A DNA stretch of 64,000 bases, taken from contig NZ_WIRE01000001.1 of the NCBI RefSeq assembly GCF_009601165.1, forward strand, positions 2,728,001 through 2,792,000, written 5' to 3'. This document shows, piece after piece, positions 1 to 8,594 of this stretch (its first letter is position 1; every line of letters starts with the position of its first letter). This DNA comes from Alcanivorax sediminis (GTDB taxonomy: Bacteria; Pseudomonadota; Gammaproteobacteria; Pseudomonadales; Alcanivoracaceae). The notes beneath the pieces are model-generated. The model searched no databases and was not told where the DNA came from. It was given only the letters and a program-made list of their open reading frames with translations. A program made the position numbers and the translations under genes.

Positions 1-976
1 AGTGATAGGCAGAGGCATGGAAGAAATCGGCATTACAGAACAGCTTCTTCTCACGCCACATCACCTCTTCACAACGCACGGAAACCGGGTACAGCACGGT
101 GTCGCCCACGTCCGCGGCCAGCTTCTCGGACCATTCCTTGATGATGGCATTACGCGGATCGGAAGTGCTGTAGATCGCGTGACCAAAGCCCATGATCTTT
201 TCCTTGCGCTCCAGCATGCCCATCATTTCCTGCTCGGCATGATCGGCTGAAGTGAACTTCTCGATCATGTCCATGGCAGCCTCGTTGGCACCACCGTGCA
301 GCGGACCACGAAGGGAGCCAATAGCTGCAGTTATGCAGCTGTGAATGTCGGACAGAGTGGAGGCACACACACGTGCAGTGAAAGTGGACGCGTTGAATTC
401 GTGCTCTGCATACAGGATCAGGGACACGTTCATAACCCGTTCATGCAGCTCGTTAGGCTTCTCGCCGCGCAGCATGTGCAGGAAGTGTGCGCCGATGGAA
501 TCGTCATCGGTGTTTTCGTCAACACGAACGCCATCGTGGCTGAAACGGTACCAGTAGCAGATGATGGACGGGAAGCAGGCCAGCATGCGGTCGATGGCTT
601 CTTCCTGGTTCGGGAACACGCCCATGACGGTGGTGTCTTCCTGCTCCAGATTGCCCAGCATGGAACAACCGGTACGGATCACGTCCATCGGGTGAGCGTC
701 AGCCGGGATGCGCTCCAGCACTTCTTTCAGTGCCTGAGGCAGGCCACGCAGCCCTTTCAGCTTGGTCTTGTAGGCAGCCAGTTCAGCCTGAGTGGGCAGC
801 GCGCCCTTCAGGATCAGGTGTGCCACTTCTTCGAATTCGCAGTTTTCCGCCAGGTCTTTAACGTCGTAACCGCGGTAGGTCAGGCCTGAGCCGGAAACAC
901 CTACAGTAGAAAGAGCGGTTTTACCTGCGACCTGGCCACGCAGGCCTGCGCCTGAGAGCTTTTTGCCTTCTGCCAT
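1..976 (-). CDS. prpC: 2-methylcitrate synthase PrpC, 3' end outside the window
   Basis: Condenses propionyl-CoA with oxaloacetate to 2-methylcitrate, the entry step of the methylcitrate cycle. The reading frame is open from the ATG at 976 to the window edge (325 codons, C-terminus missing). The start follows a good AGGAGAT ribosome site. Citrate-synthase signatures are visible: HGGANEAAM near residue 227, with the catalytic His, and GFGHAIY near residue 264. The N-terminus (MAEGKKLSGAGLRGQVAG) is of the PrpC type rather than the longer GltA type. It follows prpB on the same strand after a 218-base gap that holds a strong inverted repeat. The next gene downstream, probably acnD/prpD, lies outside. 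A plain citrate synthase is unlikely given prpB and gntR next door. Confidence 0.95.
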   Translation of the reverse strand, partial: MAEGKKLSGAGLRGQVAGKTALSTVGVSGSGLTYRGYDVKDLAENCEFEEVAHLILKGALPTQAELAAYKTKLKGLRGLPQALKEVLERIPADAHPMDVIRTGCSMLGNLEQEDTTVMGVFPNQEEAIDRMLACFPSIICYWYRFSHDGVRVDENTDDDSIGAHFLHMLRGEKPNELHERVMNVSLILYAEHEFNASTFTARVCASTLSDIHSCITAAIGSLRGPLHGGANEAAMDMIEKFTSADHAEQEMMGMLERKEKIMGFGHAIYSTSDPRNAIIKEWSEKLAADVGDTVLYPVSVRCEEVMWREKKLFCNADFFHASAYH

Positions 977-1120
977 TGTTTATCTCCTGGTTAATCTGTT
1001 TACAACGATGTCTTGATCACCGCAGGGCGGGAATCGGTAACACCGATCCGCGCCTTCTTACCTCTGCCGGAGATGGTTGAGCCCATTTCCGACCTGCGAT
1101 GTTGAATCTGTTCTTTCGCC

Positions 1121-1176
1121 GTAGGAGCCTGCCTGCAGGCGATCTTTCAGAAAATCGCCTGCAGGCAGGCTTCTAC
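1121..1176. repeat. REP-like inverted repeat between prpB and prpC
   Basis: Two near-perfect complementary arms of 23 bases (1121-1143 and 1154-1176, one mismatch) surround a 10-base loop. The core is GCCTGCCTGCAGGC. The left arm recurs with a single substitution at 20456-20478, far away, so this is a dispersed element rather than a gene-specific terminator. There is no T-tract, so it is a poor intrinsic terminator, but it could stabilise the upstream prpB message or dampen prpC. Confidence 0.8.
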
Positions 1177-1194
1177 GGTTAGACCTTAAGCTGC

Positions 1195-2085
1195 TCAGCC
1201 CTTGTTCTGGGCGAACAGAGCGTCCAGTTTCTGCTCGTAGTCGTGGTAGTTGAGGAAATCGTACAGCTCCATACGAGTCTGCATGATGTCCACCACGTCT
1301 TTCTGGTGACCGTTTTCGCGAATGCTCTGGTACACGGCCAGTGCAGCCTTGTTCATGGCACGGAAGGCGCTAAGCGGATACAGGATCATGTCCGCACCGG
1401 CTTCAGCCAGCTCTTCACGGGTGAACAGAGGAGTGGCACCAAATTCGGTGATATTGGCCAGCAGCGGGACGTCGCCCAGACCTTCCTTGAACGCCTTGTA
1501 ATCTTCCAGGGTGTGTACGGCTTCAGCGAAGATGCCGTCTGCGCCGGCTTCGATACAGGCCTTGGCACGCTCTACCGCAGACTCCAGACCTTCCATCTGG
1601 AATGCATCGGTACGCGCGATGATGAAGAAATCATCGTCGATCTTGCCATCAACGGCAGCTTTAACACGGTCCACCATTTCTGCCTGGGAAACGATTTCCT
1701 TATTCGGGCGGTGCCCGCAACGCTTTTGGGCAACCTGATCTTCCAGGTGAACCGCACCCGCGCCGGCCTTGATCATTTCCTTCACGGTGCGGGAGATGTT
1801 GAACGCCCCACCCCAACCGGTATCAATGTCCACCAGCAGCGGCGTTTCCACAGCGCTGGAGATACGACGCACGTCTTCCAGCACATCGTTCATGCTGGTC
1901 ATGCCCAGGTCAGGCATGCCGTAGCTGGCGTTGGCCACACCACCACCAGACAGGTAGATAGCACGGTAACCGGTTTGCTCGGCCATCATCGCCGCGTAGG
2001 CATTGATAGTACCCATGATTTGAAGGGGCTTTTCTTCCGCGAGCGCTTTACGGAAGCGGCCGCCGGCGGTCAGGTTTGCTGACAT
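1195..2085 (-). CDS. prpB: methylisocitrate lyase PrpB
   Basis: Splits 2-methylisocitrate into pyruvate and succinate, the last step of the methylcitrate cycle. It has 296 residues, normal for PrpB. The isocitrate-lyase-superfamily signature KRCGHRPNK lies at 121-129 with catalytic Cys123, and the Mg-binding DIDTGWG at 86-92. The KRCGH form, preceded by HLEDQ, is typical of PrpB rather than AceA, which is much longer. The start has a strong ribosome site (GGAGAACGCC before ATG). It begins 9 bases after the gntR stop, so the two are almost surely cotranscribed. Confidence 0.96.
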   Translation of the reverse strand: MSANLTAGGRFRKALAEEKPLQIMGTINAYAAMMAEQTGYRAIYLSGGGVANASYGMPDLGMTSMNDVLEDVRRISSAVETPLLVDIDTGWGGAFNISRTVKEMIKAGAGAVHLEDQVAQKRCGHRPNKEIVSQAEMVDRVKAAVDGKIDDDFFIIARTDAFQMEGLESAVERAKACIEAGADGIFAEAVHTLEDYKAFKEGLGDVPLLANITEFGATPLFTREELAEAGADMILYPLSAFRAMNKAALAVYQSIRENGHQKDVVDIMQTRMELYDFLNYHDYEQKLDALFAQNKG

Positions 2086-2094
2086 GGCGTTCTC

Positions 2095-2808
2095 CTATTG
2101 ATCCGATTTCAGATTCTCCGCCTTGTGGGCGGCATATTGGCTTTCAATATTCTTGCGGGCACTGCTGATATGGCGGCGCATCAGCAGCTCCGCCATCTCG
2201 CCATCTCCGGCTTCAATGGCCTCGACAATACGACGATGTTCGTTGAGTGCTTTTTGCGGGCGGTTGGCAACGGAGCTGAACTGGTAGCGATACATGCGCA
2301 CCAAATGGTAGAGCTCGCCGATCAGCATCTGGCTAAGCGTCGCGTTGTGGCTACCCTGAATAATGCGGTAGTGAAAATCCAGGTCCCCTTCACGCTGGAA
2401 GTAGGCGGTATCTTCACGAAGATCCTGTTGTTGCTCGTGCTGGCTCAGCACATCGTAGAGTCCGCGGACTTCTGCCCTGGTCATACATTCGGCGGCTAAA
2501 CGGGCCGCCATGCCTTCCAGCGCCTCACGGACGTGATAAATCTCGATCAGGTCATCAAAGCTGAGGGAGGCAACGCGGGTGCCCACATGGGCCACGCGTT
2601 CAAGCAGCTTGCGGGATTCAAGACGACGGATGGCTTCGCGCAGGGGGCCGCGGCTGACACCGTAGCGGGTGGCCAGCTCGGTTTCGCTGACTTTGGTACC
2701 GGGAGGAATCTCTCCACGCACAATATCGTCCTGCAGCCGGGCAAATACCTGGTCGGCAAGGGTTCGTGCCTGGTTTTCCGATAAAGAGTCTGGAGAGGTA
2801 GCAGACAT
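2095..2808 (-). CDS. GntR-family (FCD subfamily) regulator of the prp genes
   Basis: Winged-helix DNA-binding regulator of 237 residues. The GntR helix-turn-helix lies at about 20-75 (SETELATRYGVSRGPLREAI at 41-60) and is followed by an all-helical FCD ligand domain at about 88-220, with the metal-site type D..H pattern (DLDFH around 142-146, H154). FCD members bind small carboxylates. As first gene of gntR-prpB-prpC it most likely senses a methylcitrate-cycle intermediate. Two perfect ATTGTTGACAAT palindromes lie just upstream (2820-2831, 2883-2894), suggesting autoregulation. This differs from the sigma54-type PrpR of E. coli. The ligand is inferred, not seen. Confidence 0.9.
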   Translation of the reverse strand: MSATSPDSLSENQARTLADQVFARLQDDIVRGEIPPGTKVSETELATRYGVSRGPLREAIRRLESRKLLERVAHVGTRVASLSFDDLIEIYHVREALEGMAARLAAECMTRAEVRGLYDVLSQHEQQQDLREDTAYFQREGDLDFHYRIIQGSHNATLSQMLIGELYHLVRMYRYQFSSVANRPQKALNEHRRIVEAIEAGDGEMAELLMRRHISSARKNIESQYAAHKAENLKSDQ

Positions 2809-2819
2809 ACATCAGCCCG

Positions 2820-2831
2820 ATTGTTGACAAT
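2820..2831. promoter_or_regulatory. operator candidate, proximal copy (ATTGTTGACAAT)
   Basis: Perfect palindrome ATTGT-TG-ACAAT, 11 bases upstream of the gntR start codon. The spacing and the TTGT..ACAA form fit binding sites of FCD-type GntR proteins. An identical copy sits 63 bases further upstream. The site is consistent with repression by GntR of its own operon. Confidence 0.65.
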
Positions 2832-2882
2832 CCTTACAACCGGGCTGGACTTTACGCCCCTATACGGGATGTTTCAAGAGGC

Positions 2883-2894
2883 ATTGTTGACAAT
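2883..2894. promoter_or_regulatory. operator candidate, distal copy (ATTGTTGACAAT)
   Basis: Second identical palindrome, 63 bases (about six helical turns) from the proximal copy and between filF and gntR. Two in-phase copies suggest cooperative binding or a short loop across the gntR promoter. I see no convincing intrinsic terminator between filF and gntR, so some read-through from filF is possible. Confidence 0.62.
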
Positions 2895-2909
2895 GAGTGA
2901 CACAAAGGA

Positions 2910-4952
2910 TCACGGAGCAGGCGCTAACGGGTCGCAGCCACCACCGGGCAAGCCAGCAAAAAACTGGACTGCCCCCCCCTTCCCAAACGCCAGCTTGCCA
3001 AGAACAATCAACAATTCCTGGTCAGCCTCGTCAAGATCCAGATAAGTGTTATCCGAGCCATCTGCCTTATCAGGCAAGGCTGCAATTAACTCTTTCTCAA
3101 GCACATAAGGATAAAAGCCATCAATCCAGGCTGCTCGCAGGCCGTCATCGAAATTTGCATCAGAAAGACGGAACATCGGACGGCAAGCATCCTGCATGTC
3201 GACCCTCCCTAAAACGGTTACCCCAAAATGGCTAGTGGTCTTGGGTGCTGTTGCGTCAGGGGCAATAAACAAGGACAGATTGGCAGAATTAGCTTCTGTG
3301 CCTGCGTCATTCATGAAAGTACGACTGACAAAGCCCACAGCCCAACCATCTACACCCAAGGCATTTGGACAGTTGCCTTCGAAGTCTCCCGCCATAACGA
3401 TGCCGTTATCGGGCTGACCAGGGTCCGAGATAACCTGAAGACAGATATCTGTGCTGCTTGGACTTGCATCTCCGGAGTAATAATCGCCCTTTGGCTGCTC
3501 TTGAGTGGTGGTATTGCTGTTAATTTCCGGGAAGTAGTTACCACTACCGTCAGCTGCGGCCTCAAGATCCGGGTTTGGGATATCGGAACATTCCGCAGGC
3601 GTTGGCTCGTTCGCACCCAGGCAAGCCCGCATCAATCTCAGTGTGTAGGGCCCGTTATCCGCCAGATTCTGAATCGCCACTTGGTTTGGGTCCGGCTGGG
3701 GGGCCGCCTCAATTTCCCCAGACAATGGCAGGTCGACTACGGCATCCGAAAGTAACTCGCCATCAAGGGCGCCTTTGTCTTCATCAGCCAGAAGAGCAGC
3801 AATATCGGGGTAGTTAACCTCAATATCAGTAGTGCCCACGCTGTTTTCAGGCTGGAAGTTGTTATAAATCAATTTATTAAGAAAGCGACCCTGCACTGTG
3901 AGATCAGTATCCGCGCTGCCAGGCTCGATGGACACAATAGTCGCATTTTCAAGCTGTAGCAGGTCGTTCAGCCTGGAGTCAGGACCAAAGGCCACCAGCT
4001 CTTGCCGCCCATCCGCTGCGCTGGATGCTCTTGCAGCAAAACCAAGCCCCATCACCTTGCCATTGGGCAAGATCAGGGGGGGCTCCCCCAAGGAGGCATC
4101 ATTACTGAGCCTTCCCGGGAGGTTCACGCTGACAATATCGTTCTCGGCAGCGGAGTTAGGATTATCATCCTGGCAAGTGATAAACAGGCAGGAACGGAAG
4201 CTATAATTCCCGGCAGAGGTATAACGATTAGCCCCTTTGACCAAAGCCAGCGGAATATCTCCATCAGGATTTAGCCCAGCTACTGCCACTTGCGAAGACA
4301 GCACCTCGAAGAACGTATCATCGCCAGCATCGCCCACCGACCAGTCATTCCTGAAATTGTCATACACCGCTGTATTCAGTGGCTTCACAAGTCCAGGCTG
4401 ATCGTCGACAAGATCGTGGGCCTCATCTGGAATCGTCACGACATCAGGGGTCATCGCATCAGTATCGAGTCCCGATATCAACGCAGCGATATTACGGGTT
4501 TGAGGCAGATCAGAGGATTCACGCCAGGGAGAGTTTTCAAGATCTGCCAACGTAACGGTGTACTTCTCCAGGGCCTCCTGCTTTGGGAACAAGATCGTGC
4601 CGAGTGAGGCAAAGTTTCCTTCGAACAGGCCGCTCCCCACGAAAAACTCAATACTCTGAGAAGAAGAGGGGCAAAGCGCGTGATAAGCAGGGACTGTAAC
4701 GGACTCACCATTAGTAGTCACCGAGGTCGTCTCGGTTTCCTGGGTAAAGAACACCACACTGGTACCACCACACTTGTAGCCAAGGTTCACCACTCTCGGG
4801 CCAACCAGCTCTACCAGTACCTCACCTCGTGATGTAGGTGTACAGCCCGCACCTGCAGGACACCCCCTCACCGTGGCACCCGAGAAATCCTCTCCGCCAT
4901 TGCACCCAACAAGGGCAATGGACAAGGCAGTCAAAGCAAACAAAACACGCAT
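2910..4952 (-). CDS. filF: large lipoprotein, FilF-like (putative pilus system)
   Basis: Predicted lipoprotein of 680 residues. The signal peptide ends in the lipobox LVGC (Cys17), followed by NGGED; the acidic +2 region is compatible with outer-membrane sorting. The rest is a secreted acidic protein rich in Asp, Asn and Pro with scattered cysteines and no membrane segments. I recognise no enzymatic motif. Its place as last gene after FilA-, FilB-, FilC-, FilD- and FilE-like genes matches the gene order annotated as filABCDEF in Acinetobacter, where FilF is a long lipoprotein. A role in anchoring or assembling a surface structure is inferred from that context only. It begins 32 bases after the filE stop, so it is cotranscribed. 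Confidence 0.72.
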   Translation of the reverse strand: MRVLFALTALSIALVGCNGGEDFSGATVRGCPAGAGCTPTSRGEVLVELVGPRVVNLGYKCGGTSVVFFTQETETTSVTTNGESVTVPAYHALCPSSSQSIEFFVGSGLFEGNFASLGTILFPKQEALEKYTVTLADLENSPWRESSDLPQTRNIAALISGLDTDAMTPDVVTIPDEAHDLVDDQPGLVKPLNTAVYDNFRNDWSVGDAGDDTFFEVLSSQVAVAGLNPDGDIPLALVKGANRYTSAGNYSFRSCLFITCQDDNPNSAAENDIVSVNLPGRLSNDASLGEPPLILPNGKVMGLGFAARASSAADGRQELVAFGPDSRLNDLLQLENATIVSIEPGSADTDLTVQGRFLNKLIYNNFQPENSVGTTDIEVNYPDIAALLADEDKGALDGELLSDAVVDLPLSGEIEAAPQPDPNQVAIQNLADNGPYTLRLMRACLGANEPTPAECSDIPNPDLEAAADGSGNYFPEINSNTTTQEQPKGDYYSGDASPSSTDICLQVISDPGQPDNGIVMAGDFEGNCPNALGVDGWAVGFVSRTFMNDAGTEANSANLSLFIAPDATAPKTTSHFGVTVLGRVDMQDACRPMFRLSDANFDDGLRAAWIDGFYPYVLEKELIAALPDKADGSDNTYLDLDEADQELLIVLGKLAFGKGGAVQFFAGLPGGGCDPLAPAP

Positions 4953-4984
4953 ATTGAATTCCTGTGATTCTGCAGGTGAGCCTG

Positions 4985-5836
4985 TTAGCGGCCCAACAAG
5001 ACCAGCTCTCCCTGCGTCACTTGTAATAATCCGTCGGTACCCGGCTGCTCTTCAGAATAGGGAAGGAAAACAACCAGATACTGTAGACCTGCTTCCCGCT
5101 CAAGGGTTCCCTGCAGATAACCGTAGCGGTACCAGGTTTCCGGGTACTTGCGGCTGAAAGGCTGATCAACCAGCATCACCGGCGTGCCCTCGGCATCCAG
5201 CCAGAGCAATTCCACCGCAAGATAGCCCTTCTTTTTGACAAAGGCATTCAGGGTAAGGCCCGATATACCCTCGTCCATTGAAAACACGATGGCACGGTAA
5301 CCGTTGTCCCCCGCCATAAGCAAACTGCCATCGTCAAAGGCGACCAGCTGCTCACTGCCAGAACTCAAGGGCCGTGCGGCTTCCAGCATATGCAAACAAC
5401 AATCAGTCCGAATGGGGCGATAGGTTTCCATAAAGCCATCCGTTGCCAGCTCCTGATACGGTCCAGGGGCTGCCCGGGCGGCAGCTCGTTCCGCGCCCAT
5501 ATCAACAGGACGACTGACCAGCTGACCGGTTTCGTCGATATAGGTCACAAATCGCTGGTTTTCGCGATCTTCCAGTTCCTGCTCGACCTCACCGCTTGGA
5601 CGGTAGTCATCTATATTTTCAAGGGAAACGGCAGAGGCATCATCCGGATTCGGACTGGAGGTATCTGCTTGCCCGCTCACCGGCGCGACCGGGCGAGGCT
5701 CGGCCTTACGCTCCAGGGTAACCAGGTTTCCTTGGGCATCGGTGTAGACGTACAGGCCACTGGATTCGTTACCTGTTGGCACCGGGCCCTGACAGCCCGC
5801 CAGAGCCGCCAGAGCCAGTACAAGTAGTGTGCGCAT
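4985..5836 (-). CDS. filE: lipoprotein, FilE-like (putative pilus assembly)
   Basis: Lipoprotein of 283 residues with signal and lipobox LAGC (Cys15). A low-complexity linker (about 20-110, Pro/Asp/Glu-rich) contains two similar segments, YVYTDAQGNLV and TYIDETGQLVSRPVD, of the kind seen in proteins with short Y-x-D-x-x-G-x-x-V modules. The C-terminal part (about 130-283) looks like a compact beta-rich domain. The start codon overlaps the filD stop (TAATG), so translation is coupled. Assignment to FilE rests on the operon order and on being a mid-sized lipoprotein between a FadL-like protein and the large FilF-like lipoprotein. No function can be read directly. Confidence 0.68.
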   Translation of the reverse strand: MRTLLVLALAALAGCQGPVPTGNESSGLYVYTDAQGNLVTLERKAEPRPVAPVSGQADTSSPNPDDASAVSLENIDDYRPSGEVEQELEDRENQRFVTYIDETGQLVSRPVDMGAERAAARAAPGPYQELATDGFMETYRPIRTDCCLHMLEAARPLSSGSEQLVAFDDGSLLMAGDNGYRAIVFSMDEGISGLTLNAFVKKKGYLAVELLWLDAEGTPVMLVDQPFSRKYPETWYRYGYLQGTLEREAGLQYLVVFLPYSEEQPGTDGLLQVTQGELVLLGR

Positions 5837-7503
5837 TAAAATTTCGTTCTGAATGCCAGGCCGATCAGGGTGATCTGGGCCTCTGTCTTGATATCCAGGC
5901 CAGCATAAGGGTTATACACCACATTATCGATACCCGTGCAGTTTGCAGCACAGCTGGTATCAGCCGGGATTTCGTCCTTGCTGTGCAGCATACCGATACC
6001 CAGATCAATGTCCGTATCCTTGTCCCACTTATATCCCAGGCCGAGACTGTAATAGCGAGCCTCATTGATAGGCACCATGGGGCTGCGTCGGTCGTCAGGG
6101 ATGGCGGATGCACGTGGCTCATAGCCTGCACGAAGCTGAATACGACCCGTCAGGTCATAGGCCGCACCGAAGGCCAGATTCCAGGTTGACTGAAAATTCA
6201 GCGGGTAGCTAAGCCGGGTCGGACTGGATCCTGGTGAAAACAGGCGTGCCAGACTCAATACGGCAGAACTGCGGTCGAACACGATATTAAATGCATCCCA
6301 CTCTTTATAGTCAGCCCAAACCGCATCTACATTAAACTGCAGACGCTCGGTGGGCTTGACCTTGATCCCCGTCTGAAAAGTCGCCGGCATGGTCAGATCC
6401 ATACTGACCCGCCCTACTTCCTCTTCCTCAACAAAAGAGGGGATCCCCAGTACGGCCAGTGCCAGTGCTCCTGTCGCAGATCCACCAATGCCATTAATGG
6501 TCTCGCGGGCAGCATTGGAATAGGTGATCTTGTAATCCCCTTTCATGTGGGTTTTGGCAGCCGAGCGCCAAGTGGCACCCCAAGCGAACCGCTCACTGGG
6601 CTCCCAGAGAATCCCCAGGTTGTATGACGGACTGAAGCGCTGATCCATGGAGACTTCCAGAGACGCCAGATTCTTGAATGGTCCCAGTCCCTCCTGCGGA
6701 CGGCAGATACCAAACAGAATCAGGTCCAACGCAATGTTGGACTCACCCTCAAACGGGGCACAAATACTCTCGTCGATGACCCGGGCAAAACCCAGCAGTT
6801 CATTGGGGGCACGAAAGTCCTGCTCCAGGGCAATCGCCTGGTAGCTCATACCGATGGAGGCCCCCAGAAACAACTCATCATTCACCCGGTAACCAATGGA
6901 TGGAGACAGGTAGGTTATACGCTCAAGGGCGACCCGTTCCCCCATGTAGTTACCCACATCGTCTTCATCGCGATAGAAACCCGCTGCAAGAGGCAGGTAG
7001 GTCGCGGTTGCAAAAGTAAACTTGGAGCCTGCCGGTCGAATAGAGAACGCGGGCAAGGGACCAGCAATCAACGGGCCCGGCGGCAAATCCACGGTGTCAT
7101 TGAGAAACGGCACATAAAGGGAAATCCCCTCTACGGTACTGGTGGCCTTTTTGAAGCTGCGGCAATAATCGACGCCATCGTCAGGCACATCGTTACACAC
7201 CACCGGGTCGTCAGAAAAACCGAATACGTTATAGCCTGGCGGTGCAGAAAATTCTGATTCAAGCGAGAAGTCCGCACCCAGAAACTGAAGATCCATACGC
7301 CGGCCATCCAGCTTGGCCAGACCAGCAGGGTTAAAGTGAATAGCAGAAATACCGGGCGGATCGGCAACCACCGCATGCCCCATACTCATGGCTTTCACGT
7401 CAATGGCGATGTTATTGGCAAGCTGAGCGCCGGCGACACCCGCCATCATCCCAAAGGCGCAGGCGATAAGCCGTAACCCTTGCCGTTTATAGTTATTCTT
7501 CAT
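5836..7503 (-). CDS. filD: OmpP1/FadL-family outer-membrane protein, FilD-like
   Basis: Outer-membrane beta-barrel of 555 residues in the FadL/OmpP1 family. After a signal peptide (cleavage near GVAGA-QLA), the mature N-terminus carries the family's hatch-like region: MSMGHAVVADPPGISAIHFNPAGLA at about 39-63, with the NPAGLA signature. Alternating amphipathic strands follow to the C-terminus, which ends in AFRTKF with the terminal Phe expected for BAM-dependent insertion. FadL proteins move hydrophobic molecules, which would suit an alkane degrader. Here it is embedded in a fil-type operon between two other predicted envelope proteins, so it may serve the surface structure. It follows filC by 29 bases. 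Confidence 0.8.
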   Translation of the reverse strand: MKNNYKRQGLRLIACAFGMMAGVAGAQLANNIAIDVKAMSMGHAVVADPPGISAIHFNPAGLAKLDGRRMDLQFLGADFSLESEFSAPPGYNVFGFSDDPVVCNDVPDDGVDYCRSFKKATSTVEGISLYVPFLNDTVDLPPGPLIAGPLPAFSIRPAGSKFTFATATYLPLAAGFYRDEDDVGNYMGERVALERITYLSPSIGYRVNDELFLGASIGMSYQAIALEQDFRAPNELLGFARVIDESICAPFEGESNIALDLILFGICRPQEGLGPFKNLASLEVSMDQRFSPSYNLGILWEPSERFAWGATWRSAAKTHMKGDYKITYSNAARETINGIGGSATGALALAVLGIPSFVEEEEVGRVSMDLTMPATFQTGIKVKPTERLQFNVDAVWADYKEWDAFNIVFDRSSAVLSLARLFSPGSSPTRLSYPLNFQSTWNLAFGAAYDLTGRIQLRAGYEPRASAIPDDRRSPMVPINEARYYSLGLGYKWDKDTDIDLGIGMLHSKDEIPADTSCAANCTGIDNVVYNPYAGLDIKTEAQITLIGLAFRTKF

Positions 7504-7532
7504 GGCTCACCCCATCCAACTGCATTAACCGC

Positions 7533-8546
7533 TTAGGCACCGGGTTTCAGGCCGGAGAAATCAATCGGCATGGAAATACCTAGCAGTACATCGGGGGAAT
7601 CTTCGGTCAGACCAAAACCAAAGCTGAGGTTAACGATACGGTTGCTCGCAGTTCGCAAGCCCAAGGACGTATTCACGACACTGGATGTGGAGTCTTCAGA
7701 TGAGGCGGTGTAATCCTCAAAGACAAAGTCTGTCTCGAAGTTATAAGACTGCTGATAACTGGCGCTCAAAGACACTTCATAAGACAGGGAATACGCAAGG
7801 CCCATGGAGAAATTCAGGCTATCACCAGGGTGAACATCCGTGAGGATCTCCCCGCCACGCACCTGATTCAATCCACTTACATCAAACGCATAGGTGTACC
7901 CCAACGAGCCAAACAGCACTACGGGGTCAATCACCTTGCTGACACTCAGGCCTGCACCCACAGAGTAGTAACCCGACCCACTCGACACCTCCTCGCGAAC
8001 ATTCAGTTCATAAGGGCTGTCCCCCGTGGGGGTGCTCAGGGTGGTGTAAAGCGTGGTATTCATGGCGCCGGGCTTCACCGGGAACGGCTGAAAACGCAGG
8101 CCGAAGGAAACGTCACCAAGTGCCGCCTGGGAGACATCCTTCTCTGTGTCGTACTTGTAGGAAACCGGCAAGCGGGTATTGAAGGTCAGGTTATTCCAGA
8201 TACCGTAATCCACTGAAAGTGAAGAGGAGAACGAATGCTGGGCATCCTGCTCAATACGGAAGCGGCTGATATTCCCCGTGTCTTCATCAATGGCGATGTC
8301 AATCCGGTCATCCCGGTAATAGCTGTAGTTACCCGAGAAATTCAGCGACATCTGGCCACTGGGCAGCAGGGAATACTGCTTTTCAGCAGCCTGGAAGACT
8401 TCCTCCAGGTTTTTTTCCTGAGTGACGTCATCCTCTTGGGTCTGCAGCGCTTCACGGGCCTCATCCACGCTGTCTGCCGCCCAGGCAACATGCTGCGCCA
8501 ACAAGAGTGCGGCCGCGACGGCCACCTTCCCAGACATCATCTTCAT
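7533..8546 (-). CDS. filC: predicted outer-membrane protein, FilC-like (MetA/phenol-degradation transporter type)
   Basis: Secreted protein of 337 residues. Signal peptide is about 1-23 (cleavage after VAWA). A short acidic, probably helical segment follows (about 24-60), then a region of repeated amphipathic strands (SLSVDYGIWNNLTFNTRLPV, FGLRFQPFPV, YSVGAGLSVSKV, LNFSMGLAYSL, TSLGLRTASNRIVNLSFGFG) characteristic of a 12- to 14-strand barrel. This resembles the MetA-pathway/phenol-degradation transporter-like family, with which Acinetobacter FilC is grouped. It ends in DFSGLKPGA without a terminal aromatic, so barrel insertion is not certain. It lies 48 bases downstream of filB, in the same operon. 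Confidence 0.72.
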   Translation of the reverse strand: MKMMSGKVAVAAALLLAQHVAWAADSVDEAREALQTQEDDVTQEKNLEEVFQAAEKQYSLLPSGQMSLNFSGNYSYYRDDRIDIAIDEDTGNISRFRIEQDAQHSFSSSLSVDYGIWNNLTFNTRLPVSYKYDTEKDVSQAALGDVSFGLRFQPFPVKPGAMNTTLYTTLSTPTGDSPYELNVREEVSSGSGYYSVGAGLSVSKVIDPVVLFGSLGYTYAFDVSGLNQVRGGEILTDVHPGDSLNFSMGLAYSLSYEVSLSASYQQSYNFETDFVFEDYTASSEDSTSSVVNTSLGLRTASNRIVNLSFGFGLTEDSPDVLLGISMPIDFSGLKPGA

Positions 8547-8594
8547 GCAAGCCTTCCTTTATTCTGTTTGTTATTTGCCACTGCAGGCTATGTA

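Noticed and set aside
1243..2082. 279-codon open frame antisense to prpB
   Set aside because: prpB is certain on the minus strand; the antisense product has no family features.
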